Shown piece by piece: positions 46,977 through 55,381 of a stretch of DNA of 64,000 bases; within the stretch, counting starts at the first letter, position 1, and each line of letters begins with the position of its first letter. Source of the stretch: JBKQVT01 sp963727245. GTDB taxonomy: Bacteria; Planctomycetota; Planctomycetia; Pirellulales; Thermoguttaceae. The notes beneath the pieces were generated by a model. The model had not been told where the DNA came from. It worked only from the letters and a program-made list of their open reading frames with translations, and made no database searches. Position numbers and translations under genes: made by a program. The DNA is taken from assembly GCA_963727245.1 (NCBI GenBank), contig CAVSFO010000001.1:248001-312000 (forward strand), written 5' to 3'.

Positions 46977-47786
46977 ATGGACGGACGTGCGATTCGTTTG
47001 CAGCGGCTGCTGGGCGCCGGCCGGGCGGTGATCGTGGCCATCGATCACGGCATGTTCGACGGCCCGATTCCGGGCATGGAGGACCTGCCCGCCACGGCCG
47101 CGAAAATCAACCCCCTGGTGGACGCCGTGCTGTTGGCGCCCGGCATGTTGCGGCACTGCCACGCCCTCTTTGCCGCCCCGCGACGCCCGCTGGCCGCCGT
47201 GCGGCTGAACTGGAACACCGTCTACTGCTTCCATTGGAATTACCGCCAGTCCCGCAGCACGCCGGCCTACGAGGTCGAAGACGCCCTGCGGGAAGGGATG
47301 GACATCGCCCTGGTTTCGCTCACGCTGCACACCGGCAGCGAAGAGCGCGACGCGGCCAACGTCGGCGTGTTCTGCAAGTTGACGGCCGATGCGCACCGGC
47401 TCGGCATCCCCGTCATCGGCGAGTATTTTCCCACGGGGCACCTCGACATGAGTCCGCAGCAGTTGCACGAAGACGTGCGGATCGGCTCGCGGATCGTGGC
47501 CGAGTTGGGCGCCGACCTGATCAAGACCTTCTACACGGTCGATTTCGCCCAGGTGACGGCCGCGTGTCCCGTGCCGGTGTTGGGGCTGGGCGCGGAGAAG
47601 CTGCCCACGCCGCTGGCGGCGCTGAAGTTGGCGGCCGCCGAGGTCCGCGCCGGCGCCGGCGGCGTGGTCTTCGGGCGCAATGCGATCCAGGTGGCCGATC
47701 CCCTGGCCTTTCAAGCCGCGCTGTGCGACGTGGTCAGAAACAACGCCGAGCCGGAAACCGCGGCGCGGCAGCACCAGCTTTCTTGA
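46977..47786 (+). CDS. Class I aldolase, DeoC/LacD/FbaB (LsrF-like) family
   Basis: A 269-residue TIM barrel. VIVAIDHGMFDGPIPGM at the N-terminus and GADLIKTFYTVDF carry the Asp and the Schiff-base Lys of the family; VLGLGAEKLPTP and GGVVFGRNAIQV bind phosphate. The family cleaves or forms carbon-carbon bonds in phosphorylated sugars. GAGGAG lies before the ATG. It is the first gene of a plus-strand run leading to isomerase, kinase, URO-D-like, amidohydrolase and DeoR genes, and the isomerase start is only eight bases downstream. The operon order aldolase-isomerase-kinase implies a sugar catabolic path. Confidence 0.87.
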   Translation: MDGRAIRLQRLLGAGRAVIVAIDHGMFDGPIPGMEDLPATAAKINPLVDAVLLAPGMLRHCHALFAAPRRPLAAVRLNWNTVYCFHWNYRQSRSTPAYEVEDALREGMDIALVSLTLHTGSEERDAANVGVFCKLTADAHRLGIPVIGEYFPTGHLDMSPQQLHEDVRIGSRIVAELGADLIKTFYTVDFAQVTAACPVPVLGLGAEKLPTPLAALKLAAAEVRAGAGGVVFGRNAIQVADPLAFQAALCDVVRNNAEPETAARQHQLS

Positions 47787-47794
47787 GGCACGTC

Positions 47795-49201
47795 ATGAAC
47801 CCAACCCCCTTGCGACCCAAGATCGGCCTGTTGGCCTTGAGCCTGGAACTCTACGAGACGCTGGCCCCCGACTTGCGGCGACAGCGCGAAGCGTGGGTCC
47901 GCCGCGAGGTGCTGCCGGCACTGGAGCGGCAGGCGGACGTGCTGTTCGACGGGGCTGTTTTTTGCCGGGAGGGCGTCCAGGCCGCGGTTTCCCGCTTCGA
48001 GGCCGCCGGGGCCGACGCCGTGTTGGTGCTGCTGCTGGCCTATTCGCCCAGTCAGATCACGCTGGGCGCGCTGAAGGCGACGCGGCTGCCGATCGTCGTT
48101 TGGAATACGCAGGAGTTGTTCGCGGTCGATGAGCACTTCTCGATGGATGACATGACCTCGAACCATGGCGTCCACGGGACGCAGGACCTGGCCAACGTGC
48201 TGGTGCGCAGCGGGGTCAAGTTTCACTATGTCACCAGCCACCTTCGCGATGCGGGGGCGCTGGACGAGCTGGTCGATTTCTTCGCCGCCGCCGCCGCGCT
48301 GCGCCGCCTGGGCCGCGCCCGTTTCGGCATGTTGGGATATCCGTTTCCCGGCATGGGCGACTTCGCCGTCGACACCACGGCGTTGGTCGCCAGCCTCGGC
48401 GGCGAGTGGACCGTAGTGACCATCGAAGACTACATCCGGCGGTCGGAGGCCGCCGAGGCCGGGGCGGTGAGCAACCTGGTGGCCGAGTACCGCCGCTTGT
48501 ATGAGGTGGCCGGCGACGCCACTGAGGCCGATTTGGACGCCACGGCCCGGGTCGAATTGGCCATGCGCGGCATGATCGCCGACCATCGCCTGGACGGGCT
48601 GACCTACCAGTTTATGGCCTTCGGCGACGACCAGCGGACGCCGACCCTTCCCTTCGTGGCCGCCAGCCGGCTGATGGCCGAGGGCGTGGGCTTCGGCGGC
48701 GAAGGAGACCTGGTGGCCACCGCCGCCACCACGCTTTTCAACTGGCTCAATCCGCCGGCGAGTTTCACGGAGATCTTCACCGTGGACTTCGCCGGCAGTT
48801 CCTTGTTCATGAGTCACATGGGCGAGGCGAACGTGGCCATGGCCCGGCGCGATCGGCCGCTTCCCCTGGTCGTCCGGCCGGCTCCCATCACCCGCACGCG
48901 CGGGCGGCAGATGTGCCTGGTGACCAGTTTCGAGCCCGGCGAGGCCACGTTTGTGGCGCTGGCCCAGGGGCCCGGCGGCTGGCGGCTGATCGTCTCGAAG
49001 TGCACGATCGAGGACTTCGGCCCGCTGCCGGCGATGTGCGTCCCCCATTTCAAGCTACGGCCCGCGGGCGACGTGCGGCAATTTCTGACCGCGTATGCCT
49101 GCGCGGGCGGGCCGCATCACAACGCCGTTTGCGTCGGCGACGCCCGGCGGCGGCTGCGGTTGCTGGCCGCCTTGATGGGAGCCGAGTACTGTGAAATCTG
49201 A
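47795..49201 (+). CDS. L-fucose/L-arabinose isomerase-like protein
   Basis: A 468-residue protein beginning TPLRPKIGLLALSLELYETL. The N-terminal domain ends in a Rossmann-like half and the C-terminal part is of the FucI/AraA fold. LNPPASFTEIFTVDFAGSSLFMSHMGE holds the glutamate and histidine of the metal site. The family isomerises aldoses to ketoses with Mn2+. The exact sugar is not predictable. Its stop is followed by the 47-bp repeat whose second copy carries the start of the FGGY kinase; without that insertion the two genes would overlap at their stop and start. Confidence 0.85.
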   Translation: MNPTPLRPKIGLLALSLELYETLAPDLRRQREAWVRREVLPALERQADVLFDGAVFCREGVQAAVSRFEAAGADAVLVLLLAYSPSQITLGALKATRLPIVVWNTQELFAVDEHFSMDDMTSNHGVHGTQDLANVLVRSGVKFHYVTSHLRDAGALDELVDFFAAAAALRRLGRARFGMLGYPFPGMGDFAVDTTALVASLGGEWTVVTIEDYIRRSEAAEAGAVSNLVAEYRRLYEVAGDATEADLDATARVELAMRGMIADHRLDGLTYQFMAFGDDQRTPTLPFVAASRLMAEGVGFGGEGDLVATAATTLFNWLNPPASFTEIFTVDFAGSSLFMSHMGEANVAMARRDRPLPLVVRPAPITRTRGRQMCLVTSFEPGEATFVALAQGPGGWRLIVSKCTIEDFGPLPAMCVPHFKLRPAGDVRQFLTAYACAGGPHHNAVCVGDARRRLRLLAALMGAEYCEI

Positions 49202-49415
49202 CCGCCTGGGGAGATGAAGCCCGATGTTTCCAGCATCCATAATCGTGGCGGTTTCTGTGCCGATGGGTGGCCCCGACAGCTTGCCTGTCGGGCGGCGCAG
49301 CCGCAAGAGGAGCGACCGGTTGCCTCTTGTGCCTTCGGCACCCCGATAGCAAGCTATCGGGGCTACCCGCTGGCCGCCTTGATGGGAGCCGAGTACTGTG
49401 AAATCTGACCGCCTG
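49162..49415 (+). repeat. 47-bp direct repeat flanking a palindromic insertion
   Basis: The 47 bases 49162-49208 (from GCTGGCCGCCTTGATGGGAG to GACCGCCTG) recur exactly at 49369-49415. The intervening 160 bases contain palindromes CCCCGACAGCTTGCCTGTCGGG-like and CCCCGATAGCAAGCTATCGGGG-like. The repeat includes the end of the isomerase gene and the GTG start of the kinase gene, so the junction exists twice. Only the first copy ends the isomerase, and the second starts the kinase. Confidence 0.9.
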
Positions 49416-50891
49416 CTCGTGGGCCTCGACCTGGGCACGACCAACGTCAAGGCCGTGGTGGCCGACACGGACGGCCGCGTGTTGGCCGAGAGTTCGGCGC
49501 TGGTCGAACTCTGTCACGTTGCAGAAGGCGGCGTCGAGCAGGATATCGAGGAAATCTTCCAGGCCGCCCTGGGCGTCCTCCGCGCGGCGGCCGCCGGCGT
49601 CGATGCCTCGCGGATCGCCGCCCTCGGCGTGTCCAGCCAGGGCGGAGCGATGCAGGTCCTCGACGCCGAGGGCCGCAGCGCGGGCCGCGTGATCAGTTGG
49701 CTCGACCGCCGCGGCGCCCCCTATGACGAGACCATCGATGCCGAGTTGGGCGGCGAGTGGTTCGGGCCGCGGGTCGGCCACGGGCGCAGCGGCGTGGCCG
49801 TCGGCCAAGTGCTCCGCCTCCGCCGCGAGGCGCCTGCTTTGCTCGATCCGCCCCATCGCGTCGGTTTCGTCGGCGATACGATCGTGGGGCGACTTTGCGG
49901 ACATGCCGCCCACAACGGCACATCCTGTGGAATTGCGGTCCTCTACAACCCGTGGCGGCGCGGCTACGATCCGGACTTGCTCCAGCGTCTGGGGTTGCCG
50001 GCCAGCTTGCTGCCCGACCTGCTCTCGCCCCGCGTCTCCGCCGGCGGTCTGCGGCCGGAAATCGCGCGGGCCACCGGGCTGCCCGAAGGGATTCCCGTCT
50101 CGACGGCCATCCACGATCAATACACGGCCGCCCTGGGCACCGGCGCGGTCCATGCCGGCGACGTGATGTTCGGGGCCGGCACCGCCTGGGTGCTGTTGGC
50201 CGTCACCGATCAACTGGCGCTGCCCGTGCTGGCTGACGCCTTCGCCTGCACGCACGTCGTGGAGGGCCTGTACGGGCAACTCCTCTCGCTGGGCAACGGC
50301 GGCACGGCCTTCGCCTGGATGCTCGGATTGCTGGGGCTGGAACGCGAAGCCACCGGCGAAATCGATCGCCTGATGGCCTCGGTCCCCGCCGGCAGCGACG
50401 GGCTGTGTTTCTGGCCGCTGTTGATTCCCGGGGCCGCCGGGCTGGAGCCGGGCGCCAAGGCAAGACTCCTGGGGCTTCAGCTTTCCCACCGCCGCGCCCA
50501 CCTGCTCCGGGCCGTCGTGGAGGGCCTGGCTTATGAGCTGGCCCGATACCTTCGCTTCCTGTTGGACGCCGGCATCCGGCTGGACCGCCTGATCATGACC
50601 GGCAAGGCCAGCGCCAGCACGGTGACGCCCCAGATCCTGGCCGACGTGACCGGCTTGCCGATCGCCTGCACCGTCAACAGCGAAGCCAGCGCCTTGGGCG
50701 CGGCGATCATCGCCCGGGGACTTCTCGAGCCCGGCGCGCCTTTAGACCAGATTGCGGAGTCGATGACCTTGCCCTCGCGGCTGGTGGCGCCGGGCAAGGA
50801 CGCCGCCGCGTACCAAGCAGCCTGCCGGCAATACCGGGAGTCGCTGCCATGGCGGCATTCCACATTGCACCCGGTGCAGGGGGGAGAATGA
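49398..50891 (+). CDS. FGGY-family carbohydrate kinase
   Basis: A 497-residue kinase. The N-terminal phosphate-binding motif is LLVGLDLGTTNVKAVVADTDG, GGAMQVLDAEGR and WLDRRG follow, and the C-terminal adenosine motif is MTGKASASTVTPQILADVTGLPI. The family phosphorylates sugars such as xylulose, fuculose, ribulose and glycerol. The GTG start lies in the second copy of a 47-bp repeat. The stop overlaps the ATG of a duplicated start of the URO-D-like gene (ATGA at 50888-50891). In the operon it would phosphorylate the isomerase product before the aldolase acts. Confidence 0.9.
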   Translation: MKSDRLLVGLDLGTTNVKAVVADTDGRVLAESSALVELCHVAEGGVEQDIEEIFQAALGVLRAAAAGVDASRIAALGVSSQGGAMQVLDAEGRSAGRVISWLDRRGAPYDETIDAELGGEWFGPRVGHGRSGVAVGQVLRLRREAPALLDPPHRVGFVGDTIVGRLCGHAAHNGTSCGIAVLYNPWRRGYDPDLLQRLGLPASLLPDLLSPRVSAGGLRPEIARATGLPEGIPVSTAIHDQYTAALGTGAVHAGDVMFGAGTAWVLLAVTDQLALPVLADAFACTHVVEGLYGQLLSLGNGGTAFAWMLGLLGLEREATGEIDRLMASVPAGSDGLCFWPLLIPGAAGLEPGAKARLLGLQLSHRRAHLLRAVVEGLAYELARYLRFLLDAGIRLDRLIMTGKASASTVTPQILADVTGLPIACTVNSEASALGAAIIARGLLEPGAPLDQIAESMTLPSRLVAPGKDAAAYQAACRQYRESLPWRHSTLHPVQGGE

Positions 50892-51016
50892 ACATGGAAC
50901 TGATACTCAGAGGGGACTGTCCCGATTCGGGCACCACGCTTCACGTGGTCGCGACGAAAATGGGACTGTCCCCCTCGCGCTACAGCACGCACGGGGGAGA
51001 GTGAACATGGAATTGA
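50876..51016 (+). repeat. REP palindrome flanked by an imperfect 28-bp repeat of a gene start
   Basis: The 28 bases 50876-50903 (ending GAACATGGAACTGA) match 50989-51016 (ending GAACATGGAATTGA) at 25 positions. Between them lies a REP palindrome of the GGGGACTGTCCC family (about 50910-50974). The first copy begins a 38-codon open frame, 50888-51004. The second copy begins the URO-D-like gene. Confidence 0.8.
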
Positions 51017-52093
51017 CGACGAAACCGGACTATCCCGAGGTGCTGGCCCGCTTTGGGGCCTGGTGGCGAAACGAGCCGCTGGATCGCCCCCTGGTGACGA
51101 TCGAAGTGGAGCCGCCGCCCGGCTTCAGCTTGCCCCAGAAGCAGCACAAGACCGTGCGCGACCGGTGGATGGACGTGGACTACGTGCTGGATTGCGTGGA
51201 AGCCCAAATGGAAGCGGGCGTCTTCCTGGCCGACACGCTGCCGATCTACATGCCCTTCCTCGGGCCGGAAATCTGCGCCACGCTCTTCGGCGCGGAACTC
51301 GAATTCCTCAACGACGTGACCAGCTACTCCGTCCCCGTCGTCAAACAGGTGCGCGAGGTCCTGGCCATCAAGCCGAACTTCGATACGCCCTACTGGAACA
51401 CGATCCGGCGCTTGACCGAGCTGTCGCTCCAGCGCGGCCGGGGCCGCTGGATCACCGGCGTGACCGATCTGCACACCAACGGCGACTTGCTGGCGGCCTT
51501 GCGCAATCCCCAGGACTTGTGCACCGACTGTGCCGACGACCTGGAAGGCGTGCGGCTGGCCTGCCAATACGTGACCGACTGGTTTGCGCCGATGTTCCAC
51601 AACCTCTACGGGCGGATTGCGGCGGCCGGCCAGCCCTGCACCACTTGGACGCCGGCGGTGGCGACGGCCCCTTGGTACACGATCTCTTGCGACTTCATCT
51701 GCATGATCTCCAAGCCCATGTTCGCGGAGGCGATTTTGCCCTCGCTGGCGCGGGAGATCGACGAGATGCAATACAGCCTGTTTCACTTGGACGGTCCCGG
51801 CGCACTGCGGCACTTGGACGCCCTTTTGGAATTGCCCCGGCTCAGCGGCATCCAATGGGTCTACGGCGCCGGTGCCGGGCCGGCCGAGCGCTGGATCGAA
51901 CGTCTATCGGCGCATCCAGGCCGCCGGCAAGTCGCTGCAGGTGGTGGGCTACAGCGGATTGGACGAATTCAAGGCCGTGGCGCCCTATTTGAAGTGCCAG
52001 GGATTGTGGTTCTGGCCCATCGGCCGTTTTTCCCGGGAAGAGGCCGAGGAGTTCATCTGCTGGAGCCGGCGCTGGGCCGCCGGCAAGGCCTGA
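51007..52093 (+). CDS. Uroporphyrinogen decarboxylase-like protein, frameshifted
   Basis: About 361 residues after joining one extra base near 51897 (ATCGAACGTC; dropping one A restores the frame). The URO-D superfamily is a TIM barrel that includes UroD and corrinoid methyltransferases (MtaA/CmuA). Here the segments FLADTLPIYMPFLGPE and HLDGPGALRHLDALLELPRLSGIQWVYGAG are typical of the relatives found in sugar clusters rather than of haem-pathway HemE. Cofactor and role are unknown. GGGGGAG precedes the ATG. The amidohydrolase gene follows after 23 bases. Confidence 0.78.
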
Positions 52094-52116
52094 CGGACAA
52101 AACGCGGAGCCCTCCC

Positions 52117-53192
52117 ATGCAGCCGATTCCCCTGCACTTCGTCTGGCAATACAACGACGTGGACCGCGCGGTCTGGCGGGAAAACCTGGAGGACTGGGTG
52201 CCGCGGCGGCTGATCGACGCCCACACGCACGTCGCCTCGTCCGCGCTGCGCCGCCATCCGATGACGCCCGAGATGCGCCGCCAATTCTGGGTCTCGGAGG
52301 TGAACGATCCGATTGACGCCGCCGGCGCCGGCGCTGCTATGGGATCGTGTATCCCGGCCGGCAGGTGAGTTGCATCGCCTTCGGCATGCCGGACCTGGAC
52401 TGGGACATCGAGGCGAGCAACGCCTATCTGCAGCGGGAGTGCACGGCGCGGGGTTGGCACAGCCTGGCTGTGATCCCGCCCCAATGGACTGCCGAGAAAG
52501 TCGCCGACCAACTGAGCGGGCCCGGCGTCCTCGGGGTGAAGCCGTACTACGCGCTCATCAGCCACACGCCGCTGAGCCGCGATGCGCACCTGGAGGCCAG
52601 CATCTTCGACTTCCTCCCGCACCACATTCTCGAGGTGCTCGACGAGCGGCACGCCTGGGTGACGCTGCACGTGCCCAGGGCCGCGCGGCTGGGCGACCCC
52701 GCCAACCTGCGCGAGATCGGGGAACTCCGCCGTCGCTACCCGCACGTGGTCCTGGTCATCGCCCACCTCGGCCGCTGCTATACCGAGGGGCACGCCCGGG
52801 CGGGCCTGCTGCCGCTGGCCGATGATCCCGGCATCTACTTCGACACCTCGGCGGTCATCAACCCGGCCTCGCACCGCGTGGCCCTTGAGCACATCGGGCC
52901 CGAGCGGCTGCTCTACGGCACCGACAACCCGGTCTTCTACATGCGCGGCCGGCGGCAGTACCGCGGCGCCAGTTACATCAACCGCACCAACTACGACTTC
53001 CATTTCAACCCCCAGCGGGAGCCGCCCGAGATCGAGGCCGCCTACACGCTGTTCATGTACGAGGACCTGCTGGCCATGAAGCAGGCGTGCCGCGAGCTGG
53101 GAATCGAGCGGCGGCAGATCGAGGCCATCTTCTACGACAATGCGGCCGGCCTCATCGCCTCCATCCTGGCCCGCAAGCAAGGCGCCCCATGA
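52117..53192 (+). CDS. Amidohydrolase (TIM-barrel metal-dependent hydrolase), frameshifted
   Basis: About 359 residues after joining a missing base near 52330. The N-terminal metal motif LIDAHTHV gives the HxH ligands. HVVLVIAHLGRCY gives a later histidine, and the terminal motif LLYGTDNPVFYM carries the Asp. It is of the amidohydrolase 2 (PF04909) type. The substrate may be a lactone, an amide or a decarboxylation substrate. The stop overlaps the start of the DeoR gene as ATGA, so they are translationally coupled. Confidence 0.83.
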
Positions 53193-53956
53193 GTCGGCAA
53201 CAGCGACAAGACGCCATTTGCAAGCTCTTGCGCCAGCGTGGCGAGTGCTCGGTGGAAGAGCTGATCCGCCGGCTGGGCGTGAGCGGCATGACCGTGCGCC
53301 GGGACCTGGCCGCCCTGGCCCGGCAGGACAAGGTTCTCCGCACCCACGGCGGCGCGGCCATGGCCGACCGGATCAGCTTCAACTTCGTCTTCCGCGAGCG
53401 TCTGGGCCAGCGGCGTGCGGCCAAGGACGCAGTCGCCCGCGCAGGGGCCGCGCGGATCGCCGACGGCCAGTCGGTGCTGTTGGATTCGGGGACGACCACG
53501 CTGGCCCTGGCGCGGCAATTGCACGGCAAGGAGCGGCTGACCGTGATTACCACTTCGCTGCCCATCGCGGCGGAACTGCAATTCGACCGGCAAATCGAGG
53601 TGCTGCTGTTGGGCGGATATCTGCGGGCCGGGTCGCCGGACCTGATCGGCGCCTTGACGGAGAGCAACCTGGAGACGCTGCGTGCGGACGTCGCCTTTCT
53701 CGGCGCCGACGGCATCGATCGCCGCGGCTACGTCTACAACAAGTCGCCGGAGGTCGCCCGCATGTTGACCAAAATGGCTGCGGCCGTGAAAGACGTGTAC
53801 GTGGTGGCCGACAGTTCCAAGCTGGGCAGGACCGCGCTGTGGCGGTTCGGCCGGCTTTCCGACTGGACCGGGTTGATCACCAACGCCGACGCCGACCGCG
53901 CAATGCTGGCGTGCCTGCGAAAAGCGGGCGCTCGTTTGGTCCCGGCGCCGGGTTAA
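53189..53956 (+). CDS. DeoR-family transcriptional regulator
   Basis: A 255-residue repressor. The N-terminal helix-turn-helix (CSVEELIRRLGVSGMTVRRDLAAL) is followed by the DeoR motif RTHGGA. The C-terminal sugar-phosphate-binding domain carries LLDSGTTTLALARQL and the conserved DSSKLGR. It is the last gene of the aldolase-isomerase-kinase operon and likely represses it. A sugar phosphate, perhaps the kinase product, would be the inducer. A candidate site is TGTTCAC...TGTTCAT at 46721. Confidence 0.93.
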   Translation: MSRQQRQDAICKLLRQRGECSVEELIRRLGVSGMTVRRDLAALARQDKVLRTHGGAAMADRISFNFVFRERLGQRRAAKDAVARAGAARIADGQSVLLDSGTTTLALARQLHGKERLTVITTSLPIAAELQFDRQIEVLLLGGYLRAGSPDLIGALTESNLETLRADVAFLGADGIDRRGYVYNKSPEVARMLTKMAAAVKDVYVVADSSKLGRTALWRFGRLSDWTGLITNADADRAMLACLRKAGARLVPAPG

Positions 53957-53971
53957 CGCGGATTTCTCACG

Positions 53972-54111
53972 GTAGGGTGGGACAAGGTTCGCGCAGTTTC
54001 CGGTGGGTCTTCGCAAGCCGCACCTGGCTTGGATTCCAAGTTGCGTTGAAATCGACATCCGGCAAGCGACCGAAGTCCCACCAAGTTTGCGGCTTGCTCG
54101 ACCCACCCTAC
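53972..54111. repeat. REP palindrome, GTAGGGTGGGTCGAGC family (copy 3)
   Basis: The outer arms GTAGGGTGGG and CCCACCCTAC are kept but the interior is longer (about 120 bases) and less symmetrical than in the other two copies, with GGTGGG and CCCACC pairs inside. It separates the convergent DeoR and aldo-keto reductase genes and may act as a bidirectional terminator. Confidence 0.65.
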
Positions 54112-54124
54112 ATGTGTTCGTCAG

Positions 54125-55108
54125 TCAATCGACGCCGCGCACGGCATGGGGCCGATAGGGCGACTCGAGGGTCTCGATCTCCTGCTGGCTGAGCTTCAGG
54201 TCCACGGCCTGGATGGCCGCGTCGAGGTGTGCGAGCTTCGTGGCGCCGATGATGGGGGCGGTGACGGCGGGGTTCGAGAACAGCCAGGCCAAGGCGACCT
54301 GGGCGGGCTGGACGCCGCGCTGGGCCGCCACCTGCTGGCACGCCCGCATCACGTCGATCTCGCCCGGCTGATTGTAGAGGCCCCAAGCGAACTGGTCGCT
54401 GGCCGCCCGGGCCGTGGCCGTGCGGTCGTCCGGGCCCTGGCGGGCGCCGGCCAGCAGGCCCCGGGCCAGCGGCGACCAAGGGATGACCGCAATCCCTTCC
54501 GCCCGGCAAAGCGGCAGCATTTCCCGCTCTTCCTCGCGGTAGATCAGGTTGTAGTGGTCCTGCATGCTGACGAAGCGGGCCCAGCCGTTCCGCTCGGAAA
54601 GCGACAGCGCCTGGGCGAACCGCCAGGCGGTCGTGGAACTGGCGCCGAGGTAGCGGACCTTGCCCTGGCGGACCAGCAGGTCCAGGGCGGAGAGCATCTC
54701 GTCCAGCGGCGTGTGGGGATCGAAGCGGTGGACCTGGTAGAGGTCGATGGTCTCGACGCCCAGCCGCCGCAGGCTGGCCTCGCAGCCCTGCTGGATGTGC
54801 TTGCGCGACAGCCCTCTCATGTTGGGCGCGTCGCTCATGCGATGGAAGACCTTGGTAGCCAGCACGATCTCGTCGGCTTTGGCGAATTGTCGCAGGGCCT
54901 TGCCGGTGACTTCCTCGCTTGCGCCCAGGGAATAGATGTCGGCGGTGTCGAAGAAATTGATGCCGGCCTCGACGGCCCGGCGGAAGAAGGGCATGGCCGC
55001 CTGTTGGTCCAGGACCCAGGGCCGCCACTTGGGATCGCCGTAGCTCATGCAGCCCAGGCAGAGCCGCGAGACCGATACGCCGGTACGGCCGAGAAACGTA
55101 TATTGCAT
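54125..55108 (-). CDS. Aldo/keto reductase
   Basis: A 327-residue NADPH-dependent reductase, TIM barrel. The catalytic tetrad is Asp and Tyr in FFDTADIYSLGASEE, Lys in IVLATKVF, and His in LYQVHRFDPHTP. It has the AKR signature RTGVSVSRLCLGCMSYGDP. It is closest in appearance to YajO/AKR11-type reductases. The ATG has AAGGAG ten bases upstream. It is convergent with DeoR, and a repeat pair (55171-55262) lies upstream. Confidence 0.92.
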   Translation of the reverse strand: MQYTFLGRTGVSVSRLCLGCMSYGDPKWRPWVLDQQAAMPFFRRAVEAGINFFDTADIYSLGASEEVTGKALRQFAKADEIVLATKVFHRMSDAPNMRGLSRKHIQQGCEASLRRLGVETIDLYQVHRFDPHTPLDEMLSALDLLVRQGKVRYLGASSTTAWRFAQALSLSERNGWARFVSMQDHYNLIYREEEREMLPLCRAEGIAVIPWSPLARGLLAGARQGPDDRTATARAASDQFAWGLYNQPGEIDVMRACQQVAAQRGVQPAQVALAWLFSNPAVTAPIIGATKLAHLDAAIQAVDLKLSQQEIETLESPYRPHAVRGVD

Positions 55109-55170
55109 TGCCGGGCACTCCTTTTCGATTCCGCCGGGGTCGCCGAACCGTCCACGCCCGCGTGCTGACA

Positions 55171-55262
55171 TTAGCCCGAAGCGCAAGCGAGGGGATGCTA
55201 CGCAACGGTCTGCCGTCGCTCCACCCTCGCTTGCGCTTTGCGCCTAGTGTTGTGCCGTGAAC
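55171..55262. repeat. Palindromic repeat, CCCTCGCTTGCGCTT family (second copy)
   Basis: The inverted pair GAAGCGCAAGCGAGGG / CCCTCGCTTGCGCTTT is followed by GCCTAGTGT and GTGAACGG. It corresponds to the copy at 11493-11612. Confidence 0.7.
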
Positions 55263-55381
55263 GGCTGCCGGGTTACCGAACGGGTCTTCGACCGCCGCAG
55301 TGCGGTGAGACTTCGCCGCATTTTCGCAGCCGGGCAGGGCGTTGTCAATCTTGTTGCGCCATTCCGCCCGCGGTGGCGGCT

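Noticed and set aside
50888..51004. A real 38-residue leader gene after the kinase
   Set aside because: It consists of a copied gene start and REP palindrome sequence. I treat it as a by-product of the insertion unless translation is shown.
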